Shown here: in pieces, positions 1 to 9,795 of the stretch
Layout of the letters: every line of letters starts with the position of its first letter
Numbering within the stretch: the first letter of the stretch is position 1
Assembly (NCBI RefSeq): GCF_900105145.1
Contig: NZ_LT629752.1
Location: 2,308,501 to 2,372,500 of the forward strand
Reading direction: 5' to 3'
Origin: Polaribacter sp. KT25b
Lineage (GTDB): Bacteria; Bacteroidota; Bacteroidia; Flavobacteriales; Flavobacteriaceae
DNA: 64,000 nucleotides
Position numbers and translations under genes: made by a program
The notes under the pieces: model-generated
Database searches by the model: none
Seen by the model: only the letters and a program-made list of their open reading frames with translations
What the model was told of the DNA's origin: nothing

Positions 1-1
1 T

Positions 2-775
2 TCTGCTGAAAAAACTTTTGGAAAAATCTTAAAAAAAGATTTTAAAAAATATAGAGATGAATTGGTTATTTCATCAAAAGCAGGTTATGATATGTGGGAA
101 GGTCCTTATGGAAATTTTGGCTCTAAAAAATATTTAGTTTCTAGTTTAGACCAAAGTTTGCAAAGAATGAAGTTAGATTATGTGGATATTTTTTATCATC
201 ATAGACCAGATTATGACACGCCTTTAGAAGAAACTATGGGTGCTTTAGATTTAATTGTTAGACAAGGAAAAGCCTTATATGTTGGTATTTCTAATTATCA
301 ACCAAAAGAAGCAGAAAAAGCATTTAAAATATTAAAAGACTTAGGAACTCCGTGTTTAATTCACCAACCAAGGTATAGTTTATTTGATCGTTGGGTTGAA
401 AATGGATTATTAGATTTATTAGGGAATTCTGGTGTTGGTGCCATTTGTTTTTCGCCTTTAGCACAAGGGATGTTAACTAATAAATACATAAAAGGATTAC
501 CTAAAGATTCCAGAGCAGTAAAAGATGGTCGTTATTTAAAAACCGATCAAGTTTTAGAAATGCTTCCTAAAATTAATGCGCTGAATGAAGTTGCCAAAAG
601 TAGAAATCAGAATTTAGCACAAATGGCAATTTCTTGGATTTTAAAAGATGATAGAATTACCTCTGTTTTAATTGGAGCAAGTAAAACAGATCAAATTTTA
701 GATAGTGTTAAAGCGATAAAAAACACTACTTTTTCTGAAGAAGAATTATCTAGAATTAATAATTTAATAATTTAA
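2..775 (+). CDS. Aldo/keto reductase, YghZ-like (5' truncated by window)
   Basis: The frame is open from the left edge, so the first part, including the catalytic Tyr region, lies outside; 257 residues are visible and end at a TAA. The protein reads as an NADPH-dependent aldo/keto reductase of the YghZ/Kv-beta type, which reduces small aldehydes such as glyceraldehyde 3-phosphate in the cytoplasm. Seen: the active-site Lys context VISSKAGY, the catalytic His context DYVDIFYHHRPD, the strand LIHQPRYSLFDRWVE, and the coenzyme-binding end with SVLIGASKTDQI. A TTG early in the visible frame is an internal Leu codon and not a start. Substrate is not predictable. Confidence 0.85.
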   Translation, partial: SAEKTFGKILKKDFKKYRDELVISSKAGYDMWEGPYGNFGSKKYLVSSLDQSLQRMKLDYVDIFYHHRPDYDTPLEETMGALDLIVRQGKALYVGISNYQPKEAEKAFKILKDLGTPCLIHQPRYSLFDRWVENGLLDLLGNSGVGAICFSPLAQGMLTNKYIKGLPKDSRAVKDGRYLKTDQVLEMLPKINALNEVAKSRNQNLAQMAISWILKDDRITSVLIGASKTDQILDSVKAIKNTTFSEEELSRINNLII

Positions 776-951
776 TATAATTCTGATTTTTTAATATTAA
801 TTTTACAGTGGAATTGCTTTTTTATTTATTGATTATATAAACTAGTAGATTAGCTTGGTTTTTTTTTAATAATAAAGCAACAAACTGAATATATTTTTAT
901 ACACTAAAATATTTTTACTACTTAAAATTCTCAGTAAACAAAAATTAATTA

Positions 952-2712
952 ATGAAAACTCATAAAAAACTATCTGTATTAGCAGCTACTGCTATAAGTG
1001 GAAACGATATTAGTTCATCGGTTTTATATGTTTCTGCATTAGCAATTGCTTTTGCTGGCCAATATGCTTGGATTACGCTACTAATTGTTTCTGCCGTACT
1101 CTTTCTTTTTAGAAAAATATATGGAGAAGTAGTTGGTGCTTTACCTTTAAATGGTGGTGCATATAATGCTTTATTAAACACAACAAGTAAGTCTATTGCA
1201 TCATTTGCAGCTACTTTAACGCTGTTATCTTACATGGCAACTGCTGTTATTTCTGCTAATGAAGCAATTCATTATTTACACCATTTAATTCCGTCAATTC
1301 CCATTATTATTGCTACGATAATTCTATTATTTTTCTTTGCAATTCTTACCATTGGTGGTGTTTCTGAATCCGCTAAAGTTGCCATCGGAATTTTTATTTT
1401 TCACTTATCTTCTTTTCTAATATTAAGTATTTTTATAACTTATTTTTTAATATCTCACGGACTCGGAACTTTTATTGAAAACTGGAATTTACCAGTAACT
1501 GGCGGCAGCATAACTAAGGCAATTTTTCTTGGTTTTGCAGCATCAATGCTTGGAGTTTCTGGCTTTGAAAGTTCTGCCAATTTTGTTGAAGAACAACAAA
1601 AAGGGGTTTTTCCAAAAACATTAAAAAATATGTGGGTTGTAGTGAGTGTTATCAACCCGTTAGCAGCAGTATTTGCGCTTGCACTTTTTGCAATGCCTTT
1701 ATTACAAAGCGATTCATATCAAAATACATTATTAATAGAAATGGCATCTCACGTTGGTGGTAATTGGCTAGCAATCTTAATTGGTATTGATGCTTTTTTA
1801 GTACTTAGTGGAGCTGTACTTACGAGTTTTGTTGGTGTTTCTGGGTTATTAGAACGTATGGCACTTGATCGTGTGTTGCCTCAGTATTTTTTAAAGAAAA
1901 ATAAAAAAGGAAGTTCTTATCGTATTATTATTGTGTTTTTAATTTTAACGATATCTGTGTTATTAATTACAAATGGAAATGTAAAATTATTGGCTGGTGT
2001 TTACACTATTTCTTTTTTATCTGTAATGGCATTATTTGCAATTGGTAACGTTTTATTAAAAGTAAAAAGAAATAGTTTACCTCGTCCTGAAAAAGCAAGA
2101 TGGATGGGTATTTTAATTGCATTTACTGCAGTTTGTTTTGCTCTATTTGGAAATTTAATAATGAAACCAAAAGAAGGTGTACCAAGTAATTTATCTGTCT
2201 TTTTAGAATATTTTGTACCTTCTATTATTTTTATTAGCATTATGCTAAACAGAACTTTATTATTAAAATTTTTATTAAAGCTGATACACACTGTTTTTGA
2301 TCCTATAAGAAGGTTTGTAATATTAACTGATAAAAAACTACTTGCTGTAATTCATCGTATTAATTCTCAAGAGTTTGTTTTCTTTACGAAAGGAGATAAT
2401 ATTGCAAACTTAAACCAAGTAATGTTATATATTTCTAAAAACGAGCACACAAAAAAATTAAAACTTGTATTTGTAACGAATGAAAGTAATCCTATTCCTA
2501 AAAACCTTGCACTAGAAATTGATTTTCTAGACAGAGAATATCCTGAAATAGACATCGAGTTTATTATTGAAGAAGGTGTATTTTCTCCAGAATTAATTAC
2601 AAGTTTATCAAAAAGATGGAAAATTCCTATTAACTTTATGTTTATTGGTTCTCCTGGAGATCGTTTTCCTTATAAAATCGAAGAATTAGGCGGAGTTCGT
2701 TTAATCATTTAG
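952..2712 (+). CDS. APC-superfamily amino acid permease with cytosolic C-terminal domain
   Basis: A 586-residue inner-membrane transporter of the APC superfamily. The N-terminus (about residues 8-35, TAISGNDISSSVLYVSALAI) carries the Gly/Ser-rich unwound TM1 motif, and the segment LPLNGGAYNALLNTTSK resembles TM2 and its loop. About twelve hydrophobic segments fill residues 8-430. The last 150 residues are soluble, alternate strands and helices (KLKLVFVTNESNPIPKN, DIEFIIEEGVFSPELI) and look like a universal-stress-like or regulatory domain. Monocistronic: 176 bp of AT-rich DNA before it and a strong terminator after it. Substrate unknown; an amino acid or amine is the family norm. Confidence 0.82.
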   Translation: MKTHKKLSVLAATAISGNDISSSVLYVSALAIAFAGQYAWITLLIVSAVLFLFRKIYGEVVGALPLNGGAYNALLNTTSKSIASFAATLTLLSYMATAVISANEAIHYLHHLIPSIPIIIATIILLFFFAILTIGGVSESAKVAIGIFIFHLSSFLILSIFITYFLISHGLGTFIENWNLPVTGGSITKAIFLGFAASMLGVSGFESSANFVEEQQKGVFPKTLKNMWVVVSVINPLAAVFALALFAMPLLQSDSYQNTLLIEMASHVGGNWLAILIGIDAFLVLSGAVLTSFVGVSGLLERMALDRVLPQYFLKKNKKGSSYRIIIVFLILTISVLLITNGNVKLLAGVYTISFLSVMALFAIGNVLLKVKRNSLPRPEKARWMGILIAFTAVCFALFGNLIMKPKEGVPSNLSVFLEYFVPSIIFISIMLNRTLLLKFLLKLIHTVFDPIRRFVILTDKKLLAVIHRINSQEFVFFTKGDNIANLNQVMLYISKNEHTKKLKLVFVTNESNPIPKNLALEIDFLDREYPEIDIEFIIEEGVFSPELITSLSKRWKIPINFMFIGSPGDRFPYKIEELGGVRLII

Positions 2713-2730
2713 AAAAAAATTAAGTCTCTT

Positions 2731-2778
2731 AAACCTAAAAGCGTCTTTTCAAAATTTTGAAAAGACGCTTTTAGGTTT
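2731..2778. terminator. Perfect 24-bp inverted repeat, bidirectional terminator
   Basis: The two 24-base arms (2731-2754 and 2755-2778) are exact reverse complements around a core AAGCGTCTTTTC, with T-rich DNA on both flanks. It lies between the convergent APC transporter and the small membrane protein gene, so it can stop transcripts from both sides. Confidence 0.9.
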
Positions 2779-2803
2779 TATTTTTTTAGAATAATATTTT
2801 CAA

Positions 2804-3286
2804 TTATTTAAAAGTGTAATCTCTATTTGTTTTTTGAATTTTAACACAAGCTAAAATCAAAAATAATAAGGAAAGACTTTCTATAAAAACTCTTCCCCAA
2901 TGCCAGTAACTCCAAATTATTAATTCTTTTTTTAACTCAACTTCATTAAAAGTTGCTTGATAAAATAATTCGTTTGTACCTTTAAAATAGATATAAAAAC
3001 TAGCAACAAAAAGTAGAGAAAAAAACGCAGAAATTAACGAAAATTTTAAAGCGTTATAATTAATTGACAAACAATAAACGGAAAATATAACAGGAATTAA
3101 TGCAGCAACAATAGTTAAAACTGTGTAAAACTGAGAGATAGAAGATCCAAAATTATTATAAAATGTATAAAAATCACTTGCTGATAAAGATTGCCAATAT
3201 GGAACTAAAAGTACACCTTCTGTAATTTGACTACCAATAAAAATAGCAAAGATCGTTACTGAAAAAAATAGTAAAAACTGCTTCAT
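2804..3286 (-). CDS. Four-helix membrane protein, DUF1772-like
   Basis: A 160-residue integral membrane protein with four hydrophobic segments (about residues 3-20, 50-72, 80-100, 130-150). The pattern GSQITEGVLLVPYWQSL in helix 1 and its loop, and WSYWHWGRVFIE before helix 4, resembles the DUF1772/anthrone-oxygenase-like family; I assign this from pattern memory only. No enzymatic residue can be pointed to. Convergent with the APC transporter and sharing its terminator; upstream is a gene-free stretch. Confidence 0.6.
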   Translation of the reverse strand: MKQFLLFFSVTIFAIFIGSQITEGVLLVPYWQSLSASDFYTFYNNFGSSISQFYTVLTIVAALIPVIFSVYCLSINYNALKFSLISAFFSLLFVASFYIYFKGTNELFYQATFNEVELKKELIIWSYWHWGRVFIESLSLLFLILACVKIQKTNRDYTFK

Positions 3287-3611
3287 AATTGATGATTATT
3301 CAAATGATAAAAAAGTAAATTTAGACAAAATAAATTTCTTTCAAAAAATATCAGTATTAACATCTTATTAAATCTAAAATAAAATTAATTTTATAAACAA
3401 CTGTAATTTACATTTTTAAAAAATAAGTAGTTTTTACTTTTTAAATATTCTACAGTAAAAAACCAACTTAATTTGTTACCTATAAAGATTATAAAAAGAG
3501 CTACGAAATAATTTAATATTACAAAAAACAAATTCCGTAAACATCTTTTAATAAAAACAATAGAATTGCTAGTAAAAAATAAAACTTAAAAAAAACAGAA
3601 AGCCAATAAAC
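3287..3611. other. AT-rich intergenic DNA, no gene seen
   Basis: Between the DUF1772-like gene and the first structured repeat element. No open frame of note, no tRNA and no clear hairpin; it should contain the promoter of the minus-strand gene ending at 2804. Confidence 0.6.
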
Positions 3612-3702
3612 AAGCCTAGCCCTGATTGAAGCATTTGTTTGAGCTCTTTTTTATTCTTTTTCTGAATAAAAAAAGCGAGTGCTGAAAGCAGGAAATAGCT
3701 TC
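3612..3702 (+). ncRNA. Structured intergenic element, copy 1 (Flavo-1-like RNA candidate)
   Basis: Contains the invariant block CTGATTGAAG, the block TGTTTGAGCTC, a 10-bp hairpin (TTTTTTATTC paired with GAATAAAAAA), the block GCGAGTGCTGAAAGCAGG and a closing AAGC/GCTT helix. The CCTG before ATTG pairs with CAGG after GAAAG. The same layout with different paired bases occurs at five other places in the window. It is on the strand opposite to both flanking genes. Resemblance to Rfam Flavo-1 is from memory. Confidence 0.6.
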
Positions 3703-3769
3703 AAAAAAATATTCTATTTTAAAATTAAGAGTTTACTTTTTAAACTGATGATAACATTTAAGCATAAAA

Positions 3770-3797
3770 AAAGCCTCTCAAAAAATTGAGAGGCTTT
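3770..3797 (-). terminator. Terminator of lon
   Basis: Arms AAAGCCTCTCAA (3770-3781) and TTGAGAGGCTTT (3786-3797) with a 4-base loop; on the minus strand it is followed by a T run. It starts six bases beyond the lon stop codon. Confidence 0.9.
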
Positions 3798-3802
3798 TAA
3801 AT

Positions 3803-6274
3803 TTATACTAATTTCTTAGCATTGGCTACTTTTTGCTTTGTGAGCGCCAATTCTATTACTTGTTTCATATCTGTAACATAATGAAAAGTCATGCCTTTTA
3901 AATAGCTTTCTTTTATTTCTAAAATGTCTTTTTCATTCTCTTTACACAAAATTATTTCTTTAATATTTGCTCTTTTTGCAGCTAATATTTTTTCTTTAAT
4001 TCCGCCAACAGGCAATACTTTTCCACGTAAAGTAATTTCGCCAGTCATTGCTAACTTATTTTTAACTTTACGTTGCGTATAAGAAGAAACCAATGAAGTT
4101 AACATCGTAATACCTGCACTTGGCCCATCTTTTGGTGTTGCGCCTTCTGGTACGTGAATGTGCACATTGTACTTCTCTAAAATTGCTGGTTTAATTCCAA
4201 ATTCTTCTGCATTCGATTTTATATATTGCAAAGCAATTGTTGCAGATTCTTTCATTACATTTCCTAAATTACCTGTAATAGAAAGCGTTCCTTTCCCTTT
4301 AGATAAAATAGATTCAATAAATAAAATATCACCACCAACGCTTGTCCAAGCTAAACCTGTAACTACACCAGCAACATCATTATTTTCGAATTTATCTCTA
4401 TTTCTTGGCGTTCCTAAAATTTCTTCTACTTTTTCTGATGAAATATGAATATCATATTCTTCTTCTAAAGCAATAGATTTTGCTGCAAAACGAACCACTT
4501 TTGCTATTTTCTTTTCTAAACCACGAACTCCAGATTCACGAGTATATCCTTCAACAATTTGTTCTAATTGTTTTTTACCTAACTTTAAATCTTTGGTTGT
4601 TAAACCGTGTTCTTTTAATTGTTTTGGTAATAAATGTCTTTTGGCTATTTCTATTTTTTCTTCAATTGTATAACCAGTAACATTTATAATTTCCATTCTA
4701 TCTCGCAAAGCCCAAGGAATTTGCCCTAAATTATTAGCCGTTGCAATAAAAAGTACTTTTGATAAATCGTACCCAACTTCTAAATAATTATCGTAAAAAG
4801 AAGTGTTTTGCTCTGGATCTAAAACTTCTAACATTGCAGAAGAAGGATCTCCTTGATGACTATTACTTAACTTATCAATTTCATCTAATACAAAAACCGG
4901 ATTTGAAGTTCCTGCTTTTTTCAAGTTCTGAATTAATCTTCCTGGCATTGCGCCGATATAGGTTTTTCTGTGACCGCGAATTTCTGCTTCATCACGCAAA
5001 CCACCTAAAGACATACGAACATATTTTCGTCCTAAAGCTTCTGCTATAGATTTTCCTAACGAAGTTTTACCAACTCCTGGAGGTCCGTATAAACAGATAA
5101 TTGGCGATTTCATATCTCCTCTTAACTTTAAAACAGCCAAATGTTCAATAATTCTGTCTTTTACATCTTCTAATCCAAAATGATCTCTATTTAAAACTTT
5201 TGTTGCCAGTTTTAAATCAAATTTATCTTCAGAGTAAATTCCCCATGGTAATTCTAACAACAACTCTAAATAACTTCTTTGAACTCCATATTCTGCAGCT
5301 TGTGGATTCATTCTTTTTAAACGGTTGATTTCTTTTTCAAACGTTTCTGCAACTTCTTTGCTCCATTTTTTTGTTTTAGCTTTCTTACGCATTTCTTCTA
5401 ACTCTTCGTCATTAGAAACGCCACCTAGTTCATCTTGAATGGTTTTTAATTGTTGATTTAAATAATATTCTCGTTGTTGTTGGTCTAAATCTTCACGAGT
5501 TTTAGATTGAATATCATTTCTTAATTTTAATTTTTGAAGTTCTTTATTTAAGTTTTTTAAAGTAAGTAATGCGCGTTCTTTTAAATTGTCTTTTTCTAAA
5601 ATTACTTGTTTTTGCATTACAGTTAAATCCATATTTGATGCAATAAAATTGACCAAAAATGCATCAGAATGAATATTTTTAATTGCAAAAGATGCTTCTG
5701 AAGGCAACATGGGATTTTCTTTAATTACCTCTAAAGCTTGCTCTTTAATTGCATCTATAATTGCATCAAATTCTTTTTTATCTGTAACCTCTTTATCGTC
5801 AATCGCTTCTTTTACAGTAGCTTTTAAATAAGGTTCGTCTTGAATAATTTCTTCTATTTCAAAACGTTTTTTTCCTTGAATAATTACCGTTGTATTTCCA
5901 TCGGGCATTTTTAAAACACGTAAAATCTGTGCAACAACACCAGTTGCATGAATATCTTTTAACGTTGGTTCTTCTTCTTCTTCATTTCGTTGTGCTACAA
6001 CACCAATAATTTTATTGCCTTTATTTGCGTCTTTAATTAATTGAATTGATTTATCTCTACCCGCTGTAATAGGAATTACAACACCAGGAAATAAAACTGT
6101 ATTTCTTAACGGAAGAATTGGTAATGTTTTTGGAACGCTCTCTTTGTTAATAATTTCTTCATCTTCTGCCGTCATTAACGGGATTAATTCAGAATCTTCG
6201 TTCATCATATTTTGAAACGACAAACTGTCTAATTTTATTATCTTTGATTTGCTCATATGCTGTATATCTGTCAT
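3803..6274 (-). CDS. lon: ATP-dependent protease Lon
   Basis: Cytoplasmic AAA+ serine protease that unfolds and degrades damaged and regulatory proteins. 823 residues, close to the usual LonA length. N-terminal substrate-binding domain at about 50-245, then a coiled coil (about 250-340), Walker A GPPGVGKT at 397-404, Walker B FVLDEIDK (D464, E465), and the protease domain with nucleophile S719 in DGPSAGI and the dyad Lys K760 in VGGIKEK. Two in-frame ATGs compete: 6274 and 6256 ([10 protein letters not shown]); the second resembles the family N-terminus better, so the first six residues are uncertain. Divergent from the DUF4380 gene across 319 bp. Confidence 0.97.
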   Translation of the reverse strand: MTDIQHMSKSKIIKLDSLSFQNMMNEDSELIPLMTAEDEEIINKESVPKTLPILPLRNTVLFPGVVIPITAGRDKSIQLIKDANKGNKIIGVVAQRNEEEEEPTLKDIHATGVVAQILRVLKMPDGNTTVIIQGKKRFEIEEIIQDEPYLKATVKEAIDDKEVTDKKEFDAIIDAIKEQALEVIKENPMLPSEASFAIKNIHSDAFLVNFIASNMDLTVMQKQVILEKDNLKERALLTLKNLNKELQKLKLRNDIQSKTREDLDQQQREYYLNQQLKTIQDELGGVSNDEELEEMRKKAKTKKWSKEVAETFEKEINRLKRMNPQAAEYGVQRSYLELLLELPWGIYSEDKFDLKLATKVLNRDHFGLEDVKDRIIEHLAVLKLRGDMKSPIICLYGPPGVGKTSLGKSIAEALGRKYVRMSLGGLRDEAEIRGHRKTYIGAMPGRLIQNLKKAGTSNPVFVLDEIDKLSNSHQGDPSSAMLEVLDPEQNTSFYDNYLEVGYDLSKVLFIATANNLGQIPWALRDRMEIINVTGYTIEEKIEIAKRHLLPKQLKEHGLTTKDLKLGKKQLEQIVEGYTRESGVRGLEKKIAKVVRFAAKSIALEEEYDIHISSEKVEEILGTPRNRDKFENNDVAGVVTGLAWTSVGGDILFIESILSKGKGTLSITGNLGNVMKESATIALQYIKSNAEEFGIKPAILEKYNVHIHVPEGATPKDGPSAGITMLTSLVSSYTQRKVKNKLAMTGEITLRGKVLPVGGIKEKILAAKRANIKEIILCKENEKDILEIKESYLKGMTFHYVTDMKQVIELALTKQKVANAKKLV

Positions 6275-6593
6275 TGTGACATTGATTTTGTTAAATAAGA
6301 AAAACCAACATCTCGCTTATAATTATAAAAACTTGATAATTAAATACTTAAAAAACAAATAGTAATTATCTTTAATAATTAAGTCAATTGTTATGCCAAG
6401 GTTAAAATAATAATGCTACACCAAACTTTATAATTTTTGATTTTTATTTTAAAGTTAAACTAAAAAGGAGAATCAACCTTTATTTATACAACTAAACCAA
6501 AAAGTATTATAAACCAATTTTATTTTTTACTAAGTACTAAAATAAATACTTCACTTTTTTTTATCATTTTTGTGATGAAGAAAAATAATATAC
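6275..6593. other. Divergent promoter region lon / DUF4380
   Basis: 319 bp of AT-rich DNA holding the promoters of both genes. On the minus strand a TTGAC and a downstream TACTATTTG at normal distance could form the lon promoter, but the -7 box is not exact. No open frame longer than a few codons and no tRNA. Confidence 0.4.
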
Positions 6594-7535
6594 GTGATTA
6601 AAGTAAAAAATATAACTTACAAAAATTGGCAAAAGGCTATTGAAATTTCGAATTTAGAAATTAAATTAATTGTAACTCCAGAAACTGGAAGAATTATTTT
6701 CTTCGGATTTTTAGATGGAGAAAACGTATTTTATGAAAACGAAGATTTTGAAGGTATCAACTTTAAAATTGGAAATTATTTTTCTATTAACAGCATAAAA
6801 CAAGCGCCAAATGTTGGTGGAAATAGAGTTTTACCTTGTTCTGAAGATTATTTTCATTTAATTACGGGTTCTAGACATATTCCTGATCCTTATATAAATG
6901 CGAGTTCTTATTCTGTTACATTATTAAAAAATGGCGTTGTTTTAAAAAGTCCGGTAAGTGATTTATTAGGGATTCAAATTAATAGAACAATTACAATTTC
7001 AGAAAAAGGAACTCAGGTACATATCAATCAAGAATTGATAAAAAAGAAACTTGCAAAAAATATCGATTTAGAAAAAATACCATTAACTATTTGGAGTTTA
7101 TCAAAAATTAAAACTCCTAATATTTGTTACACACCAATTTCTGATAACAGTAAATTTAAAGATGGTTTTACAATCTCTAAATGGCCTGACTCAAAAAATA
7201 ATGCCGAAGAAAATGTAGCTGTAAAAAACGGAGTTTTATCTTTAAAATCATCTAAAGACTTGCCTCAAAAAATTGGTTTAGATGCCAAAAACTGGGTTGC
7301 TGGTTATTTAAATGATACTTTATTTATAGAAAAATTTAATTTTGATGACAGAGCAACGTATCCAGATAATGGAACTTCTGTAACTATTTTTGGTAATCAT
7401 TTATTTACAGAATTAGAATGTTTAAGCCCTGAAAAACAGCTTAAAATTGATGAAAAAATAACCTATAATTTAAGTTGGGAATTTCATCAAATAGAAGATA
7501 AATCGAATTTAGAATCAATATTAAACAACCTTTAA
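6594..7535 (+). CDS. DUF4380 family protein (mutarotase-like fold)
   Basis: 313 residues, starting at a GTG (an upstream ATG at 6575 is in another frame and stops after seven codons). No signal peptide, so cytoplasmic. The opening VTPETGRIIFFGFLDGENVF, then NVGGNRVLPCSEDYF and the late NGTSVTIFGNHLFTELECL fit the DUF4380 family, which is predicted to have the beta-sandwich fold of galactose mutarotases and may bind sugars. The family has no assigned reaction that I know of. Alone in its orientation block, so context gives no further hint. Confidence 0.7.
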   Translation: MIKVKNITYKNWQKAIEISNLEIKLIVTPETGRIIFFGFLDGENVFYENEDFEGINFKIGNYFSINSIKQAPNVGGNRVLPCSEDYFHLITGSRHIPDPYINASSYSVTLLKNGVVLKSPVSDLLGIQINRTITISEKGTQVHINQELIKKKLAKNIDLEKIPLTIWSLSKIKTPNICYTPISDNSKFKDGFTISKWPDSKNNAEENVAVKNGVLSLKSSKDLPQKIGLDAKNWVAGYLNDTLFIEKFNFDDRATYPDNGTSVTIFGNHLFTELECLSPEKQLKIDEKITYNLSWEFHQIEDKSNLESILNNL

Positions 7536-7623
7536 TTTTGATATAAAAAAAACAATTAAAAATTATTTTATACAAACTGTCACAACTTAAAAACAATTTT
7601 GTCTTTAATATAGAAACGTTTTA

Positions 7624-8190
7624 TTGGAAACTAATCAACCACATATAACCAACCTTATAGAACGCTGCAAAAAGTCGGATAAAAACGCGCAGTTAGATTT
7701 ATACAAAGCTTATTATAAAGCAATGTATAATACTGCGCACAGAATTTTAAAAGATAATTATGAAGCAGAAGACATAATGCAAGAAGCGTTTTTAACTGTA
7801 TTTACAAAAATAAATACTTATAAAGGAGAAGTTACTTTTGGTGCTTGGTTAAAAAGAATTGTAATTAATAAAAGTTTAACTCAGTTAAAGAAAAACAACA
7901 GGTATCAAGAAGTAAAAATGGAAGTGATACCAAATAATGAAATAGAAGAAGAGGTAATAGATTATAGAGGTTTAAACCCAAAAAGTGTTTTAAATACTTT
8001 ACAAAATTTAAAGGAAAATTACAGAGTTGTGCTCACTTTAAATTTAATTGAGGGTTATGATTATGAGGAAATTGCACAAATATTAAATTATACAAACGAA
8101 AATGTGAGAACCACAATTTCTAGAGCAAAGAAAAAATTAAAGCAAGTTTTACTTGCAGAAAATACACAAAGACAAGCATATGGAAAATAA
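7624..8190 (+). CDS. ECF RNA polymerase sigma factor
   Basis: 188 residues with a sigma region 2 at about 22-90 (MYNTAHRILKDNYEAEDIMQEAFLTVF in pieces: NYEAEDIMQEAF, TFGAWLKRIVINKSL) and a region 4 helix-turn-helix at about 120-178 (EGYDYEEIAQIL, NVRTTISRAKKKL). It directs RNA polymerase to a small regulon in response to envelope signals. The start is a TTG; no ATG lies in frame before region 2. Its stop overlaps the next gene by 11 bp, and that gene encodes a membrane protein with the build of an anti-sigma factor. Confidence 0.93.
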   Translation: METNQPHITNLIERCKKSDKNAQLDLYKAYYKAMYNTAHRILKDNYEAEDIMQEAFLTVFTKINTYKGEVTFGAWLKRIVINKSLTQLKKNNRYQEVKMEVIPNNEIEEEVIDYRGLNPKSVLNTLQNLKENYRVVLTLNLIEGYDYEEIAQILNYTNENVRTTISRAKKKLKQVLLAENTQRQAYGK

Positions 8191-8704
8191 ATTAAATGAT
8201 TTTTTTTCTGAAAATAATTTCGATTTTCAAGAGCCACATTCAGGGCATTTAGAACGTTTTGAGCGCAAATTAAATCAACCACAGAAAAAAAATAAAACTT
8301 CTTGGAAATGGTTAAGTGTTGCAGCATCCGTAGTTTTAGTTTTGGGTTTTTGGTTGGGCAGCAATCATAAACAACAACAAATGGATTTAGCAGATGTTTC
8401 GCCAAAAATGGAAGAAGTGCAAAACTATTTTGTCTCTACCATTCATCAAGAATTAAAAGATCTTGAAAAAAACAGAAGTTTAGAAACAGAAACAATTATT
8501 GAAGAAGCTTTAGAGCAATTAGAAGAATTAGAAGACAATTATAAAACTTTTGTTAAGGAGCTAAATACCGATGGTAATACAAGAAAAATTATAAATGCAA
8601 TGATTAGAAATTATCAACAGCGTTTAGAAGTTTTAGAAAATGTGCTTCTCCAAATTGAAGAAATAAAAAACCCAAACCTTAAGAATAATGAAATCTATAT
8701 ATAA
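8180..8704 (+). CDS. Membrane-anchored anti-sigma-like protein
   Basis: 174 residues from the ATG at 8180, which overlaps the sigma gene by 11 bp; a TTG at 8153 in the same frame is less likely. Layout: about 40 cytoplasmic residues (PHSGHLERFERKL), one membrane helix at about 43-61 (WLSVAASVVLVLGFWLG) and a periplasmic Glu-rich coiled coil. The position right behind an ECF sigma gene and the single-pass build suggest that the N-terminal segment holds the sigma factor; there is no zinc HxxxCxxC motif, so it is not a ZAS-type anti-sigma factor. Role is inferred from context. Confidence 0.7.
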   Translation: MENKLNDFFSENNFDFQEPHSGHLERFERKLNQPQKKNKTSWKWLSVAASVVLVLGFWLGSNHKQQQMDLADVSPKMEEVQNYFVSTIHQELKDLEKNRSLETETIIEEALEQLEELEDNYKTFVKELNTDGNTRKIINAMIRNYQQRLEVLENVLLQIEEIKNPNLKNNEIYI

Positions 8705-9767
8705 AATCACACTCCTTTTCTTACTTTTTCCGCTCATTACCTCAGCAACTACTGATGAAAAAAAGCACGAAAAAAAGAAAATTATCAAGAAAAAATATAC
8801 TGTAAATGCAGATGCTAAAGTGTCTATTAATAATAGATATGGAAATTTAAATATTACTACTTGGGATAAAAACAGCGTAGAAATTGAAGTTACAATTACC
8901 GTAAAAGGTGATGATTTAGATAGCGTAGAAGATAAACTTGCAGCTATTGATGTTGCTTTTGATGCTTCTTCTAATTTTGTTTCTGCAAAAACTAATTTTG
9001 AAAAAGAACAAAAAAGTTGGTCTTTCTGGAAAAAAAGCAGCAACATAAATTATCAAATTAACTACAAAATAAGAATGCCAAAATCTAATTCCGTAGATTT
9101 AGACAATGATTATGGAAGTATCTTTTTAGATTATTTATCTGGAAAAGCAACTATAGATTGTGATTATGGTAAAATTTCTGTTGGCGAATTAACGGCTAAT
9201 TATAACAATATTATTCTTGATTATTGTAATTCATCTACAATTGGTTACATAAAAAGTGGAAATATAAATGTTGATTATTCTAAAATTACGATTGACAAAG
9301 CTGGCGATTTAAAAATAAATGGCGATTACTCTACGTTAAAATTTGGTACAGTTGAAGATATTAATTTTAATGCAGATTATGGTTCTTTATCAATTGATGA
9401 AGCTACAAGTATAAACGGGAATTCTGATTATGTAAGTATGAGTTTTGGTACCATTAAAAAGAATTTAATAATTGACACTGATTATGGTTCTATTTCTGTA
9501 AAAAAATTAACCAAAAATTTTAAAAATGTAGAAATTGATGCTCAATATGCAGGTGTTAAAATTGGTGTTGAAAGTAATGCAGTATTCGATTTCGAAGTAG
9601 ATTTGCAATATGCTGGTTTTAAAATCGAAAATGATAAAGTAGCATTTTATAAAAAAATATCAAAATCTGCAAAAAAATATTACGAAGGTAAATTTGGAAA
9701 AGGAAACTCTAATTCTAAATTAAAAATAAGATCTCAATACGGAGGTGTTTCAATTAGAGAATATTAA
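8688..9767 (+). CDS. Secreted DUF4097-type beta-helix protein
   Basis: 359 residues with a signal peptide (about 1-20) and a run of short repeats built around D-Y-G-S/K motifs (NDYGSIFLDY, CDYGKISVGE, GDYSTLKFGT, ADYGSLSIDE, TDYGSISVKK) as in right-handed beta-helix DUF4097 proteins. It overlaps the anti-sigma-like gene by 17 bp and precedes a head-GIN protein. No catalytic residue is visible; an envelope surface or adhesin-like role is only a family-level guess. Confidence 0.75.
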   Translation: MKSIYKITLLFLLFPLITSATTDEKKHEKKKIIKKKYTVNADAKVSINNRYGNLNITTWDKNSVEIEVTITVKGDDLDSVEDKLAAIDVAFDASSNFVSAKTNFEKEQKSWSFWKKSSNINYQINYKIRMPKSNSVDLDNDYGSIFLDYLSGKATIDCDYGKISVGELTANYNNIILDYCNSSTIGYIKSGNINVDYSKITIDKAGDLKINGDYSTLKFGTVEDINFNADYGSLSIDEATSINGNSDYVSMSFGTIKKNLIIDTDYGSISVKKLTKNFKNVEIDAQYAGVKIGVESNAVFDFEVDLQYAGFKIENDKVAFYKKISKSAKKYYEGKFGKGNSNSKLKIRSQYGGVSIREY

Positions 9768-9795
9768 TAAAAAATCAACCAAAAAAGATAAAATC

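Noticed and set aside
6384..6400. Sigma-54-like string TTGGCATAACAATTGAC on the minus strand upstream of lon
   Set aside because: Two mismatches in the -24 block and no GC at -12; it lies over 100 bp from the lon start, and such partial matches are expected by chance.
7578..7605. ECF-type autoregulatory promoter (AAC ... GTC) before the sigma gene
   Set aside because: Spacing between the AAC and GTC parts is shorter than usual for ECF promoters; left as a possibility only.
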